A stretch of DNA of 64,000 nt from Spirosoma pollinicola. Lineage in GTDB: Bacteria; Bacteroidota; Bacteroidia; Cytophagales; Spirosomataceae. Below, one piece after another: positions 15,172 to 23,940 of the stretch. The notes under the pieces were generated by a model. The model worked only from the letters and a program-made list of their open reading frames with translations, made no database searches and was not told the origin of the DNA. Where the stretch lies: NCBI RefSeq assembly GCF_002831565.1, contig NZ_CP025096.1, positions 6,439,014 through 6,503,013 of the forward strand. Direction: 5' to 3'. The position numbers were made by a program, and so were the translations under genes. Position 1 is the first letter of the stretch. Every line of letters starts with the position of its first letter.

Positions 15172-16704
15172 ATGAAATCTCTTCTTTATCTCATTACGCT
15201 TGCTGCGGGTATGTCTATCTTCTGGGGTTGTAATGAGGATGTTTATGTAGATCCGATTCAACTATCTACCGTGCGGGGCCGGGTTCTGTATAGTGTTAAC
15301 CAGCAACCAATTCGCAATGCGAGTGTAACCCTTTCGCCTACCAGCCGGGTCGTTACCACCGATTCATCAGGCAACTTCCGCTTCGATAGTGTACTGGTAG
15401 GCAGCTATACACTTAGAGTATCGAAAACTAATTATGGCACCGAGTCATCGACGATTACCGTAACGGCCGATGCAGTTCCCCTAGTTACGGTTCAGCTAAC
15501 GGACGACCTAACGCAAAATCGCCCCCCAACGGCCCCCACCCTGGTTTCACCCGCCACAAACAGCAATGCTCAATCGACAACACTAACCCTCAAATGGACA
15601 GCTACCGACTCAAATCGGGATAGCCTGACGTATGATGTGCTGTTATTCAGGGGTGGGAGTTCGACACCTTCGGCTTCGTATACGGGCCTGACCGTCGATA
15701 CGTTGACCGTGTCAAACCTCGACTATAGCACAACCTATTTGTGGCAGGTAATTGTCAAAGACGGAATCAACACCGTCAATGGCCCCATCTGGTCGTTCAC
15801 AACCGGCGAGGTACCCGATTACAGCTATGTATTTGCCCGGAGAATAAACGGCCAGTACCAGCTTTTTACGGCCAACGCAACTGGTCCGGTGGCACAACTA
15901 ACGCGGAATGGCAGCAACTGGCGACCCGTCGTTAGCCCAAACCGACAGCAGATCGCGTTCATTTCCAACGTGACTACCGACCTGCAACTGTTTGTTATGA
16001 ATGCCAATGGCAGCAACCTAAAGCAGGTGACTACGGTACCCATTGCCGGGCTGTATCAAACTGATTTGTCGTTTTGCTGGTCGCCGGATGGAACGCAGTT
16101 GCTCTATCCAAACAACGACAGACTTTTTGCCATACGCACCGACGGAACGGGCCTTCGCACGGTGGCGCAGGCTCCTTCGGGGCGCATTTTTGCCGGGTGC
16201 GACTGGACGCCCCAGGGCAATCGGATTGCCGCCCGAACCACAGGAACGAGTGTGTATGATAACGAAATCACCACGTTTCAGGACGATGGATCGGGGGTAA
16301 AATCTGTTTACAGCAAGAGAAACAGCCGGGTTGGCAATCCTGTTTTCTCGGTAAATGGACGTCAATTGGTTTTCTCAGCCGATGCCAGTGGATTTATGAA
16401 TGAACAGGGCCGTCAGCTCGACGCCCGCCTTTACCTGCTCGATCTGTCGACGGATGGAGTTGTTGATTTATCAACCTCGCAAAGCTCTGCCACTAATCCC
16501 GGCCAATTGAGCAAACCAGCCGGTACAAATGATGTAGACCCCCGATTTTCGCCTAATGGCTCGCAGGTTATTTTCACCAATATGGACAATACAGGAAACG
16601 GAACGCGATCCGTCTACACCGTTGATCTGACCGGAACCAGTCAGATAATCCAAAACCGAAAACTGTTATTTACATCTGCCGAGATGCCTTACTGGCGGCA
16701 GTAG
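15172..16704 (+). CDS. Lipoprotein with carboxypeptidase-regulatory, fibronectin-like and TolB-like propeller domains
   Basis: 510 residues. Lipoprotein signal with cysteine about residue 20 (SIFWGC). Domains in order: a carboxypeptidase regulatory-like beta-sandwich (about 30-110, VRGRVLYSVNQQPIRNASV, DSSGNFRFDSV), a fibronectin type III-like domain (about 118-215, PPTAPTLVSPA, YLWQVIVKDG), then a beta-propeller of PD40/TolB-like blades (about 220-505, with repeated SPDGTQLLY, SPNRQQIAF, SPNGSQVIF and FSVNGRQLVFSAD). It is 41 bases after csgG on the same strand, so it is probably the last gene of the curli operon. It has no E. coli csg counterpart. A role in holding or modifying fibres at the surface is plausible but inferred. 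Confidence 0.8.
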   Translation: MKSLLYLITLAAGMSIFWGCNEDVYVDPIQLSTVRGRVLYSVNQQPIRNASVTLSPTSRVVTTDSSGNFRFDSVLVGSYTLRVSKTNYGTESSTITVTADAVPLVTVQLTDDLTQNRPPTAPTLVSPATNSNAQSTTLTLKWTATDSNRDSLTYDVLLFRGGSSTPSASYTGLTVDTLTVSNLDYSTTYLWQVIVKDGINTVNGPIWSFTTGEVPDYSYVFARRINGQYQLFTANATGPVAQLTRNGSNWRPVVSPNRQQIAFISNVTTDLQLFVMNANGSNLKQVTTVPIAGLYQTDLSFCWSPDGTQLLYPNNDRLFAIRTDGTGLRTVAQAPSGRIFAGCDWTPQGNRIAARTTGTSVYDNEITTFQDDGSGVKSVYSKRNSRVGNPVFSVNGRQLVFSADASGFMNEQGRQLDARLYLLDLSTDGVVDLSTSQSSATNPGQLSKPAGTNDVDPRFSPNGSQVIFTNMDNTGNGTRSVYTVDLTGTSQIIQNRKLLFTSAEMPYWRQ

Positions 16705-16722
16705 GCTGATTCGTTGCCTACT
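16700..16722 (+). terminator. Possible terminator of the curli operon
   Basis: AGTAGGC (16700-16706) pairs with GCCTACT (16716-16722) over a 9-base loop and is followed by AGTTTTC. The stem includes the stop codon of the last gene. The U-run is weak, so efficiency is doubtful; it lies in the convergent gap with glpD. Confidence 0.35.
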
Positions 16723-16742
16723 AGTTTTCGGTTGGGATGAAC

Positions 16743-18398
16743 TCAATTCGCTGCTAGTGTGGACTGTTCGGAGGTGAGGCCGGCCTGTTTGGTAAAGGTT
16801 GCCAGCAAGCTTTGGTAAGCATTGATCTGGCTCGTTCGATGGGTTTCGCTCCAACTTAATTCTGCCGCCATAAGGTCGGCAACTTGTGGGGTTAGCCGGG
16901 CGGTCAATTGCCAGTTAGATAATTCCAGACGCCACCGTCGCGCCAGTACATCGCGTACTGTGACGGCCATTTCTTCGCGAACCTGATAGATCACCTCGGC
17001 ACCAATAAACGGCTGGCTCTCCGTTAACTTTTCAGCTAGAACTGGCTGCACTTTTGTCAACTGAGCTACTTTCCCAGCCCGATTTCCGTACGTCCGCATA
17101 AGGTGCTGACAAACATCTTCGGGCAACTTATACTTGCTTTGCAGTTGTTTCCAATCGTCGAGATTATACCCTTCGCCCCCAACCAGATAATGGGTTTCGG
17201 TACGGCCGGGCACTGTTTTTTTCAACAGTTCTCCGGCTCGGTCAATGGCATCCTGGGCCATGAGCCGGTAGGTTGTCCACTTCCCGCCAAGCAAACTCAG
17301 CAAACCGGATTCTGAATCGTGCTCAACTTCGTGGTCGCGAAGCAGTGTTTTCGTATCGGCGCGGCTACTCACAATAAGCGGGCGAATACCACCAAAGCCT
17401 GCCTGTACATCACTCCGTTCCGGCATTTTAGCTAAGTAAGGCCGTACCGTTTCGAGGAGGTAATCGACCTCGTCGGGTTCCAGTACAGGCTCCTCCGTCA
17501 AATCCGAGTAGTCGTTATCTGTTGTACCAACAAACACTTTGTCGCCAAACGGAATGGCGAATACAACCCGGCCATCTTTCGTTTTAGGGATCAAAATTGC
17601 GTAATCGCTTTGCAGCGTTTCGCGCGGCAGCACAATATGAACGCCCTTGCTGGGGCGGATACGCGGCTCAAGACCCGGGTTAGCTAATAGCCGAACAGCA
17701 TCGGCGTAGGGACCGGTACAGTTCAGAAATACGCTTGCCCGAATGGATATGGTTTCTCCCGTTAGTTGATCTGTCGCTACAGCCGTTTTGAGTTGACCGT
17801 TCTCTCGGCCAAAGCCGGTAACAGCCACGTAGTTGACTACCGCAGCCCCAGCCTCATCGGCCGAGTGCGTCAGCGCGAGCGCATAGCGGGCATCATTGAA
17901 TTGACCATCATAATAGAGAACAGCACTGTGCATCTGGCGCGTCAGCATCGGACTTTTGTCAAGTGCTTCGGCTTGCTTGAGCCAGCGACCTTTAGGGAAG
18001 GCATCATGCCCGGCAATGAAATCGTAGAGCGTCAGGCCAACGGTCATATACATACCCTCAAACCAACTGAATACCGGCGTAAGAATAGCCAGCGGATGCG
18101 CCAGATGTGGCGCATTTCGGATAACCGTCCGGCGTTCGGCCAGTCCATGACGAACCTGCCGTAATTGCGCCAGATCGAGCTTTTTGATGGCTTGTTCCAG
18201 GTATCGAACGCCACCATGAATCAACTTAGTGGATCGGGATGAGGTTTCGCCGGAAAAATCTCCCCGGTCAATCAGAGCAACCCGGTAGCCGCGCAGAGCC
18301 GCATCCAATGCTGACCCGGCCCCGCTTGCACCGGCTCCAATTATACAAATGTCGAATGTTTCCTGTTGTAGCCGCTCCCAGTTTTTTTGCCGATCCAT
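16743..18398 (-). CDS. glpD: FAD-dependent glycerol-3-phosphate dehydrogenase
   Basis: 551 residues from the ATG at 18398; a TTG six bases upstream is less likely. GlpD oxidises sn-glycerol 3-phosphate to dihydroxyacetone phosphate and passes electrons to quinone, at the inner face of the membrane. The FAD-binding motif is FDICIIGAGASGAGSALDAA, followed by the family signatures SSRSTKLIHGGVRYLE and, near the middle, RPSKGVHIVLPR, TDNDY and a LLGGKWTTYR block. A C-terminal DAO_C domain (about 385-510, with REEMAVTVRDVLARRWR) completes the usual length. It stands alone between the curli operon and a lipoprotein gene; glpK and glpF are not in the window. Confidence 0.93.
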   Translation of the reverse strand: MDRQKNWERLQQETFDICIIGAGASGAGSALDAALRGYRVALIDRGDFSGETSSRSTKLIHGGVRYLEQAIKKLDLAQLRQVRHGLAERRTVIRNAPHLAHPLAILTPVFSWFEGMYMTVGLTLYDFIAGHDAFPKGRWLKQAEALDKSPMLTRQMHSAVLYYDGQFNDARYALALTHSADEAGAAVVNYVAVTGFGRENGQLKTAVATDQLTGETISIRASVFLNCTGPYADAVRLLANPGLEPRIRPSKGVHIVLPRETLQSDYAILIPKTKDGRVVFAIPFGDKVFVGTTDNDYSDLTEEPVLEPDEVDYLLETVRPYLAKMPERSDVQAGFGGIRPLIVSSRADTKTLLRDHEVEHDSESGLLSLLGGKWTTYRLMAQDAIDRAGELLKKTVPGRTETHYLVGGEGYNLDDWKQLQSKYKLPEDVCQHLMRTYGNRAGKVAQLTKVQPVLAEKLTESQPFIGAEVIYQVREEMAVTVRDVLARRWRLELSNWQLTARLTPQVADLMAAELSWSETHRTSQINAYQSLLATFTKQAGLTSEQSTLAAN

Positions 18399-18525
18399 AC
18401 ACAAAAGTACGTTTAATGAAGGAGGATGCGAAAGGATGAAGAGGCCATATTCGCGCTTAACGATTTGTTAACCAAACCATCTCCCCGGTTAATCAAACGG
18501 ACGTGCTTCCACCAAGTTCTATTGA

Positions 18526-19146
18526 TTACCCTCCGAAACTACGACCACCCCTGCTAAAGAAGCCGCTACGACCGCCCGACGGCCGAACCGTGCGGGTTAC
18601 GCGCGAGCCGCGGACACTCTCGCCAACCCGTGTAGACCGTTCATAAAGGCTTGAGTTGGCATATACGCCTGCCCCGTATCGACGTTGGTCATTAGAATAC
18701 CGGGATGAGTTATTGCGACCAAGCATATAACCCAGACTCCCCCAAAGCAACACATTGGCCAGGCCATTATGATGGTGCTGCTGGTAGGCATTTGGGTTAT
18801 TGAGGTAGGTGCTGGTCGATTGATCAGTCTCAACAAGTTTTTTAGCGGCTTCAACACTCAGTGTATCCCGGTGCCCATCGAAGTAGCTCACAATAGCTCC
18901 GGCCTGACCGGGACCTGTTTGTACCTCATCCGTAATTTTAAAATTACCGGGTGCCGTTTCTGTAATATACGTCCGAACGCCCTTTTCAAAACGGGTTTCG
19001 GTTCTCTCGGCCTGATCTTCGTCGGAGTTATTGCTGCCGCAACTTTGCAGCATAGCGGACCCATTGAGTAATGCCAAACTAAGGGTAGCACTAAGGGTAA
19101 TATCTTTTACGCGCCGAAGAACGGCATGCCGACGAAGGGGTGTCAT
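18526..19146 (-). CDS. Lipoprotein weakly resembling YgiB/UPF0441
   Basis: 206 residues. The N-terminus is basic, then hydrophobic with SAMLQSC, a good lipobox. After an acidic stretch come a beta-rich segment (VRTYITETAPGNFKITDEV, IVSYFDGHRDTLS), a His-rich LNNPNAYQQHHHNG, a short hydrophobic LANVLLWGSLGYMLGRN and a Gly/Arg/Ser-rich tail ending in SGGRSGFFSRGGRSFGG. The order of a small Gly-rich hydrophobic stretch, then a tail with paired Thr/Arg and Gly-Phe, recalls E. coli YgiB, a protein of unknown function, but I cannot confirm homology. Upstream of glpD on the same strand, 127 bases away, so not clearly in one operon. Confidence 0.7.
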   Translation of the reverse strand: MTPLRRHAVLRRVKDITLSATLSLALLNGSAMLQSCGSNNSDEDQAERTETRFEKGVRTYITETAPGNFKITDEVQTGPGQAGAIVSYFDGHRDTLSVEAAKKLVETDQSTSTYLNNPNAYQQHHHNGLANVLLWGSLGYMLGRNNSSRYSNDQRRYGAGVYANSSLYERSTRVGESVRGSRVTRTVRPSGGRSGFFSRGGRSFGG

Positions 19147-19244
19147 GGCCTGAATAGTATAAAGTTAGACCACTAAACTACGGCACTCAGCCGAAGGTTA
19201 CAACCCAATATGGATGAACCGTCGGGGCAGTCAATCAACGGTCG

Positions 19245-19997
19245 TTAGAACGGACGGTATTTATCACCGAATAACACCGTTACACCCGCTGATACGCTCA
19301 CAATACTCACCACTCGATTACTGCTAAAAGTAGAACTTTCAGAACGAATGGAGCCATTGGTAGCGGTTGAGGTAAGGTTATTGAAGGTGAAATCGGCCCG
19401 GCTATAATCAGCGTTGAGGTTTAGAGCAATGCTTCGTCCAAGTCGATAACGCATGGTTAAACCGCCACCCAGCGACAAGGCTGTACTCTGTGAACCGGTT
19501 GTTTTCACCGACATCTCTGTCGTACCAAAATTACCAGCCATCGATGTATTTGGCAATACAGCCAGGGCTCGTCCGGCCAGCAAGCGGGCATCGACAGAGA
19601 AACGTCCCATAGGTACGGAAATGTACGGCCCGGCCGCGACCGTCAAAACAGACCAGTTATCGGCTTTAGCCGTCCATACGTCCGTGTCGTTCCGATAAAG
19701 TGCATCGAGCATGGCACTGGTATTGACGGTATTCCGATGCTGTTCTCCCCGAATCATGAGCCCTACCGGGCCAGCAACCCGATAACCTGCCGAAGCATTG
19801 AAGGCAAACCCTTGCCCAGCCATACACGCCTGGCCGTCGGTAGGTGAACAACTGGCAAATTTACCCACGGGCAGACTGGCTCCCGCCGATACAGCAAAAA
19901 ATCCTTTTTTATCCTGATGCGATAAAATGAACGTCTTCTGGCAAAAAGCAGCGGTGGTCATACCAGCGGCCAGCACAGTTAAGAAGAGCTTTTTCAT
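19245..19997 (-). CDS. Outer-membrane beta-barrel protein
   Basis: 250 residues with a Sec signal (KKLFLTVLAAGMTTAAFC, then QK). The mature portion shows amphipathic strands: GFFAVSAGASLPVG, GFAFNASAGYRVAGPVGLMIRGEQH, WSVLTVAAGPYISVPMGRFSVDARLLAGRAL, ALSLGGGLTMRYRLGRSIALNLNADYSRADF and a terminal VVSIVSVSAGVTVLFG. This is typical of the 8-stranded porin-like barrels of Bacteroidota. A cysteine pair (SCSPTDGQAC) sits in the first extracellular loop and could form a disulfide. Specific function unknown. A palindromic repeat lies between its start and the trehalase gene. Confidence 0.8.
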   Translation of the reverse strand: MKKLFLTVLAAGMTTAAFCQKTFILSHQDKKGFFAVSAGASLPVGKFASCSPTDGQACMAGQGFAFNASAGYRVAGPVGLMIRGEQHRNTVNTSAMLDALYRNDTDVWTAKADNWSVLTVAAGPYISVPMGRFSVDARLLAGRALAVLPNTSMAGNFGTTEMSVKTTGSQSTALSLGGGLTMRYRLGRSIALNLNADYSRADFTFNNLTSTATNGSIRSESSTFSSNRVVSIVSVSAGVTVLFGDKYRPF

Positions 19998-20055
19998 GGC
20001 TAATAACTTGCAGAGTAAGGTGTTGAAAGCTTACTCTACAAATTCAGTGCCATAA

Positions 20056-20153
20056 ATTGGTGGAGTGGTAAGTAGTGTAGTAGTTAATTGGTTACCCAGT
20101 TAATGTCATCCCCTTACTGCTACACGACTCCACTACTCAACCACTCCACCAAT
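20056..20153. repeat. Imperfect inverted repeat, GGTGGAGTGG family, copy 1
   Basis: ATTGGTGGAGTGGT at 20056-20069 is complemented by ACCACTCCACCAAT at 20140-20153, with looser pairing of AGTAGTG-type segments inside. It lies between trehalase and the barrel gene, both minus strand. A related GGTGGAGTGAGT repeat is at 36721-36782. Confidence 0.75.
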
Positions 20154-20164
20154 AAACCGCTTAA

Positions 20165-21706
20165 CTACTCCATAGCTCGCTCTTTATCCATTGCCAGATA
20201 CACGCCATTGGTCCAGCCGAAGACATCCTGGTTTGGGTATTCGCCCCCGCCAGTGGTTAGGGCCGCATCGACAACGTTATATTTTTCCATCATTTTGCCT
20301 GTGGCTCTAAATACTTTGTCGTTCAGGTCCAGCCATCGGTTCCGTCCCTCACGAGCCGTTTCGGTAAAGCCGTAATTCATCAACGACCGGTACACGATCC
20401 ATTGCAGGGGGGCCCAGCCATTGGGCCAGTCCCATTGTTGTCCTGTTTGAGTGAGGGTAGTTACCCAACCGCCAGCCTGCAAAAAATCGGCCTTGAGCCG
20501 ATCATGAACACAAGCTGCCTGCTCGGGCGTGGCAAGTTGAAAAAACAAAGGAAAAACACCAGCCAGCGTCAGGGCATCGGTCTGCCGACCAGCCACAGCG
20601 TCGTAGTCATGAAAGAATCCGGTGTCTTTATTCCAGAATGTTTGCTGAATGGCGTGTTCACGTTTTTCGATCAACAGATCGTATTTATCTGGAGCTGTTT
20701 TCAGGGAGCCGGTCGCCACTGACGCTTTATTTAGAGTCGTTTCCAGTGAATACAGTAAGCAATTCAGATCAACAGGCACGATGTGAGCGGTTTGAATTCG
20801 ACCCATTATTTGCTGATCGGGAAACCAGCGGCTGCTAAAATCCCAGCCCGATTCGCAGGCTGCCCTGATGTGATTGTATAATTCGGCGGGCACAACCCCT
20901 AGTGGTTTAGCCTCTTCGGTCAGTTCAACCTCCTGTCGATACGCTTCTGGCCGGGGGGTAGGCCTATCATCCCAATAGCGATTCAATACATGATTTTCCG
21001 GCACACTTGCCACCCGTTTAATTAATGGCTGGTCTGCACCTAGTTTATCCTGACCATCCATCCAGAAATCATGTTCCCGCTGCAATTGTGGTTTGTATTT
21101 CACCAACGCCTGAGATCCAGCAACCCCGTCAATATCGGCCAGCAAACTCACCATTAGCGCAAAATAGGGTGGCTGCGACCGACTTAGAAAGTACGTTCGG
21201 TTGCCGTTTGGAATAAAACCAAATTCATCAATCAGGTAAGCGAAGTTGTCGAGCATAGACCGAATCAACTCATCACGACCAGCTTCCTTCAGGCCAAGCA
21301 TAGTAAAATAACTGTCCCAGTAGAAAATTTCCCGAAACCGTCCACCGGGCACAATGTAGGGGTGTGGCAGTGGCACCCGCGAGCTGCCTTCAACAGGTAC
21401 ATCGGCCTTACGCGTGAGCCGATCCCATAGCCTGTCAATATGCTGCGCTGTGCTGATCGTTGTATCACTAACATACTCATCAACCAATTTCCTCGGTGCC
21501 CTAAAATAGGCATGCACAAATGTCGCCAGGTCGAAATCGGGTTTGATTTTTTCGCTTTCATAAAGCGCCATCAAATCAGTCGGAGCGAGCTTCGGTACAC
21601 TGTCCACAAATGTTTTAGAGTCGGCGAAAACGTGCCCTACCTGAACATCTCGAAACAGGCTACCGAAAAGTTGATCAGGCGATTGAGGGATTGATTGATT
21701 TACCAA
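20165..21706 (-). CDS. treF: Cytosolic alpha,alpha-trehalase (GH37)
   Basis: 513 residues; hydrolyses trehalose to two glucose. Both family signatures are present: PGGRFREIFYWDSY (120-133) and QWDWPNGWAP in the C-terminal third. The expected general acid is the Asp of ESGWDFSSRW and the base the Glu of GGGEYPNQDVFGWTNG. There is no signal peptide, so it corresponds to cytosolic TreF rather than periplasmic TreA. The N-terminal SPDQLFGSLFRDVQVG block belongs to the family, so the start must precede it, and the only usable codon is TTG at 21706, an uncommon start. No trehalose transporter or synthase is adjacent. Confidence 0.92.
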   Translation of the reverse strand: MVNQSIPQSPDQLFGSLFRDVQVGHVFADSKTFVDSVPKLAPTDLMALYESEKIKPDFDLATFVHAYFRAPRKLVDEYVSDTTISTAQHIDRLWDRLTRKADVPVEGSSRVPLPHPYIVPGGRFREIFYWDSYFTMLGLKEAGRDELIRSMLDNFAYLIDEFGFIPNGNRTYFLSRSQPPYFALMVSLLADIDGVAGSQALVKYKPQLQREHDFWMDGQDKLGADQPLIKRVASVPENHVLNRYWDDRPTPRPEAYRQEVELTEEAKPLGVVPAELYNHIRAACESGWDFSSRWFPDQQIMGRIQTAHIVPVDLNCLLYSLETTLNKASVATGSLKTAPDKYDLLIEKREHAIQQTFWNKDTGFFHDYDAVAGRQTDALTLAGVFPLFFQLATPEQAACVHDRLKADFLQAGGWVTTLTQTGQQWDWPNGWAPLQWIVYRSLMNYGFTETAREGRNRWLDLNDKVFRATGKMMEKYNVVDAALTTGGGEYPNQDVFGWTNGVYLAMDKERAME

Positions 21707-21980
21707 AATAAAATAGATACGTTTCAGTAGGTGTAACGAAAAAGAAGTGCATTTGTCATTGCGCGTTGACTGAGCACGACAAAAATGCAGAATGCCTAAT
21801 TGTAACGGATAAAAGTAACAGGTTTAAACACGAATGTTTATCACTCTTAACCAACTAACCACCGCATTTAATGGCTCACTGGCCTATAAAGCTATTGCTG
21901 CTTCTTAATTATTTCGTTTTCGAAATTCTCCTCCACAGCGTTGGAATAAGGATTCAATGGACTCAACATGACGACGTATA
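21707..21980. other. Intergenic stretch upstream of trehalase, no gene seen
   Basis: About 270 bases up to the palindrome at 21981, with no ORF of note and a mildly A+T-rich composition. It would carry the trehalase promoter, reading on the minus strand. Together with the palindrome it makes a 400-base gene-free gap. Confidence 0.5.
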
Positions 21981-22095
21981 ATGTATGCTATAAGGTGAAT
22001 GTACCCACGGGCTTTAGTCCGTGCCTTAACTGATGTATACATCAAGTTAAGGCACGGACTAAAGCCCGTGGGTACATTCACCTTATAGCATACAT
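21981..22095. repeat. Near-perfect 115-bp palindrome, ACGGGCTnnAGYCCGT family, copy 2
   Basis: The arms run from ATGTATGCTATAAGGTGAAT (21981 onward) through CCCACGGGCTTTAGTCCGTG and return exactly. 51 bases match perfectly on each side. The centre is itself a 14-base palindrome (TGATGTATACATCA), and a single extra A is the only asymmetry. The core is shared with the copy at 4319-4406. It lies 12 bases past the stop of the D-aminoacylase gene. Palindromes of this length and perfection are usually unstable, so recent origin or ongoing correction is likely. Confidence 0.95.
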
Positions 22096-22107
22096 ATTCT
22101 TCATTCT

Positions 22108-23697
22108 TCATTTCTCAAAACCCGGCCCCATGAGCAGTTGGCCGGGTCGCTGGCCGGTGTGCTGGTTGTTCTCAACGACAGGAACGCCGTTGACAATGAC
22201 CCAGGAGATACCTGTTGTGTAGGCATGAGGCTGATCGTATGTCGCCTTGTCGGAAACGGTTTTCTCGTCGAACAACACAATATCGGCGGCATAGCCTGGT
22301 CGGAGCAACCCCCGATCTGTTAACTTAAACCGTTGGGCAGGCAGCGACGTCATCCGTCGAACAGCTTCTTCCAGCGGGATAACGTGTCGTTCGCGTACGT
22401 ACCGACCCAACACACGGGCATTGGTGCCATAAGCACGGGGGTGCGGCATACCCGACCCTAGTTTGGCAACACCGGCATCAGATGCAATCATCGTATTCGG
22501 GTAGCGCAAAATAGTTTCCACGTCCGTTTCCGACATGGTATGATACACCATCTGTATGCGTTTCAGGTTGGCACGTTCCATCAGGTCCAGAATCAGATCG
22601 GCTTCGGTCGATGCGTTATTTTTTCTACCTAGTTTCTGATTGATCGTACTGATACTAAGGCCGTTGAATGTTGAATCAGGCTTGTAGTTGGACACGACAG
22701 CATAGTCGTAATTTTTGCGAAGATTTTTGGCCAGGCCATCCAGCATTTCGGCCCGGATTTTGGCGTGAGAAACGGGGGCACGAAACCGGGCCAGCACCGC
22801 CGAATCGCCGTCGGCCAACGCCCAGGAGGGGACAATACTCTCCAAAGACGTACTTGAGGCCGTATACGGATACTGGTCTACCGTTACGTCGAGCCCTTCG
22901 CGACGGGCTGCTTCGACCAATTCGACGGTTTCGGTACTTTTACCCCAAAGTGGTTTACTGGCGACTTTGAAGTGCGATATTTCGACGGGAATTTTGGCCT
23001 CGCGACTAATCAGAATAGCTTCTTCGATGGCCTGTTTCACGTTTTGACCCTCGTTTCGAATATGCGATGCGTAGACCCCGCCATAGCGAGAGGCCATTTT
23101 TGCCAGATTGACCACCTCGGGCGTGCGGGCGTAAGTACCAGGCGTATAAATCAACCCGGTCGATAAGCCTACAGCTCCGTCTTTCATCGCCTGTTCGACC
23201 AGTCCTTCCATATCGGCCTGCTCACGGGCGGTCGGCTCCCGAAAGGCCATTTTCATGACTTTCATCCGCACGGTATTATGCCCGATCAGCGAGCCAACGT
23301 TCACCGAAATTCCCTGTGTTCTAAGCGTATCGAAATAAGTGCGAAGGTTTGTGCTTGAGCCGCCACAGTTTCCAGTAATCATGGTGGTAACGCCGTCGAA
23401 AATAAAATTTGGCGCACCGGGCTGCGCTTCCAGGCTGCCTTCTACGTGCGTATGTACATCAATAAACCCGGGTGCTACAATGAGTCTGCTGGCATCAATT
23501 GTCCGTTTGGCATCCGTGGCGGGTATCGACCCCACCTTAACAATGCGTCCATCTTTAATGGCTACATCGGCATATACCCAGGGGTTGCCCGTACCATCGA
23601 CAACCCGGCCATTTTTAATAACGAGATCATACGTTTGCGCATGGGCTGAGCAGAAACATAACAGGCAGAAAACCAGTGTCAGGAAACGGTAGTGCAT
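22108..23697 (-). CDS. Exported N-acyl-D-amino-acid deacylase (D-aminoacylase family amidohydrolase)
   Basis: 529 residues with a Sec signal (RFLTLVFCLLCFCSAHA, then QT). It is a urease-superfamily amidohydrolase: beta-sandwich start (YDLVIKNGRVVDGTGNPW), metal-binding PGFIDVHTHVEGS, TGNCGGS (the Cys ligand position of D-aminoacylases), a His in VEISHFK, and ASDAGV with the catalytic Asp. The family removes the acyl group from N-acyl-D-amino acids. An exported form may act on released envelope peptides. Length is normal. It is a single gene bounded by mscL on the divergent side and by the 115-bp palindrome at its end. Confidence 0.88.
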   Translation of the reverse strand: MHYRFLTLVFCLLCFCSAHAQTYDLVIKNGRVVDGTGNPWVYADVAIKDGRIVKVGSIPATDAKRTIDASRLIVAPGFIDVHTHVEGSLEAQPGAPNFIFDGVTTMITGNCGGSSTNLRTYFDTLRTQGISVNVGSLIGHNTVRMKVMKMAFREPTAREQADMEGLVEQAMKDGAVGLSTGLIYTPGTYARTPEVVNLAKMASRYGGVYASHIRNEGQNVKQAIEEAILISREAKIPVEISHFKVASKPLWGKSTETVELVEAARREGLDVTVDQYPYTASSTSLESIVPSWALADGDSAVLARFRAPVSHAKIRAEMLDGLAKNLRKNYDYAVVSNYKPDSTFNGLSISTINQKLGRKNNASTEADLILDLMERANLKRIQMVYHTMSETDVETILRYPNTMIASDAGVAKLGSGMPHPRAYGTNARVLGRYVRERHVIPLEEAVRRMTSLPAQRFKLTDRGLLRPGYAADIVLFDEKTVSDKATYDQPHAYTTGISWVIVNGVPVVENNQHTGQRPGQLLMGPGFEK

Positions 23698-23940
23698 ACG
23701 TTCGTTTTAGGTTGTATAGAAAGTGATTCAGTGATCAATGTGGCTGTTTTTCATCTGAAAACCAAACCAATTTCTAGCCAAACACCCAGAAGCCAATCCC
23801 CTTACGAGTGCGACAACTAGCACATCAAATCAATTTGTCAGTCCATAGGATAAGTATTGATACAATATGTAACTAGAACACGTATAGACAATTATCTTTC
23901 AATTACGCTTTCTTATTCCAATTACTAAACACGTATACAG

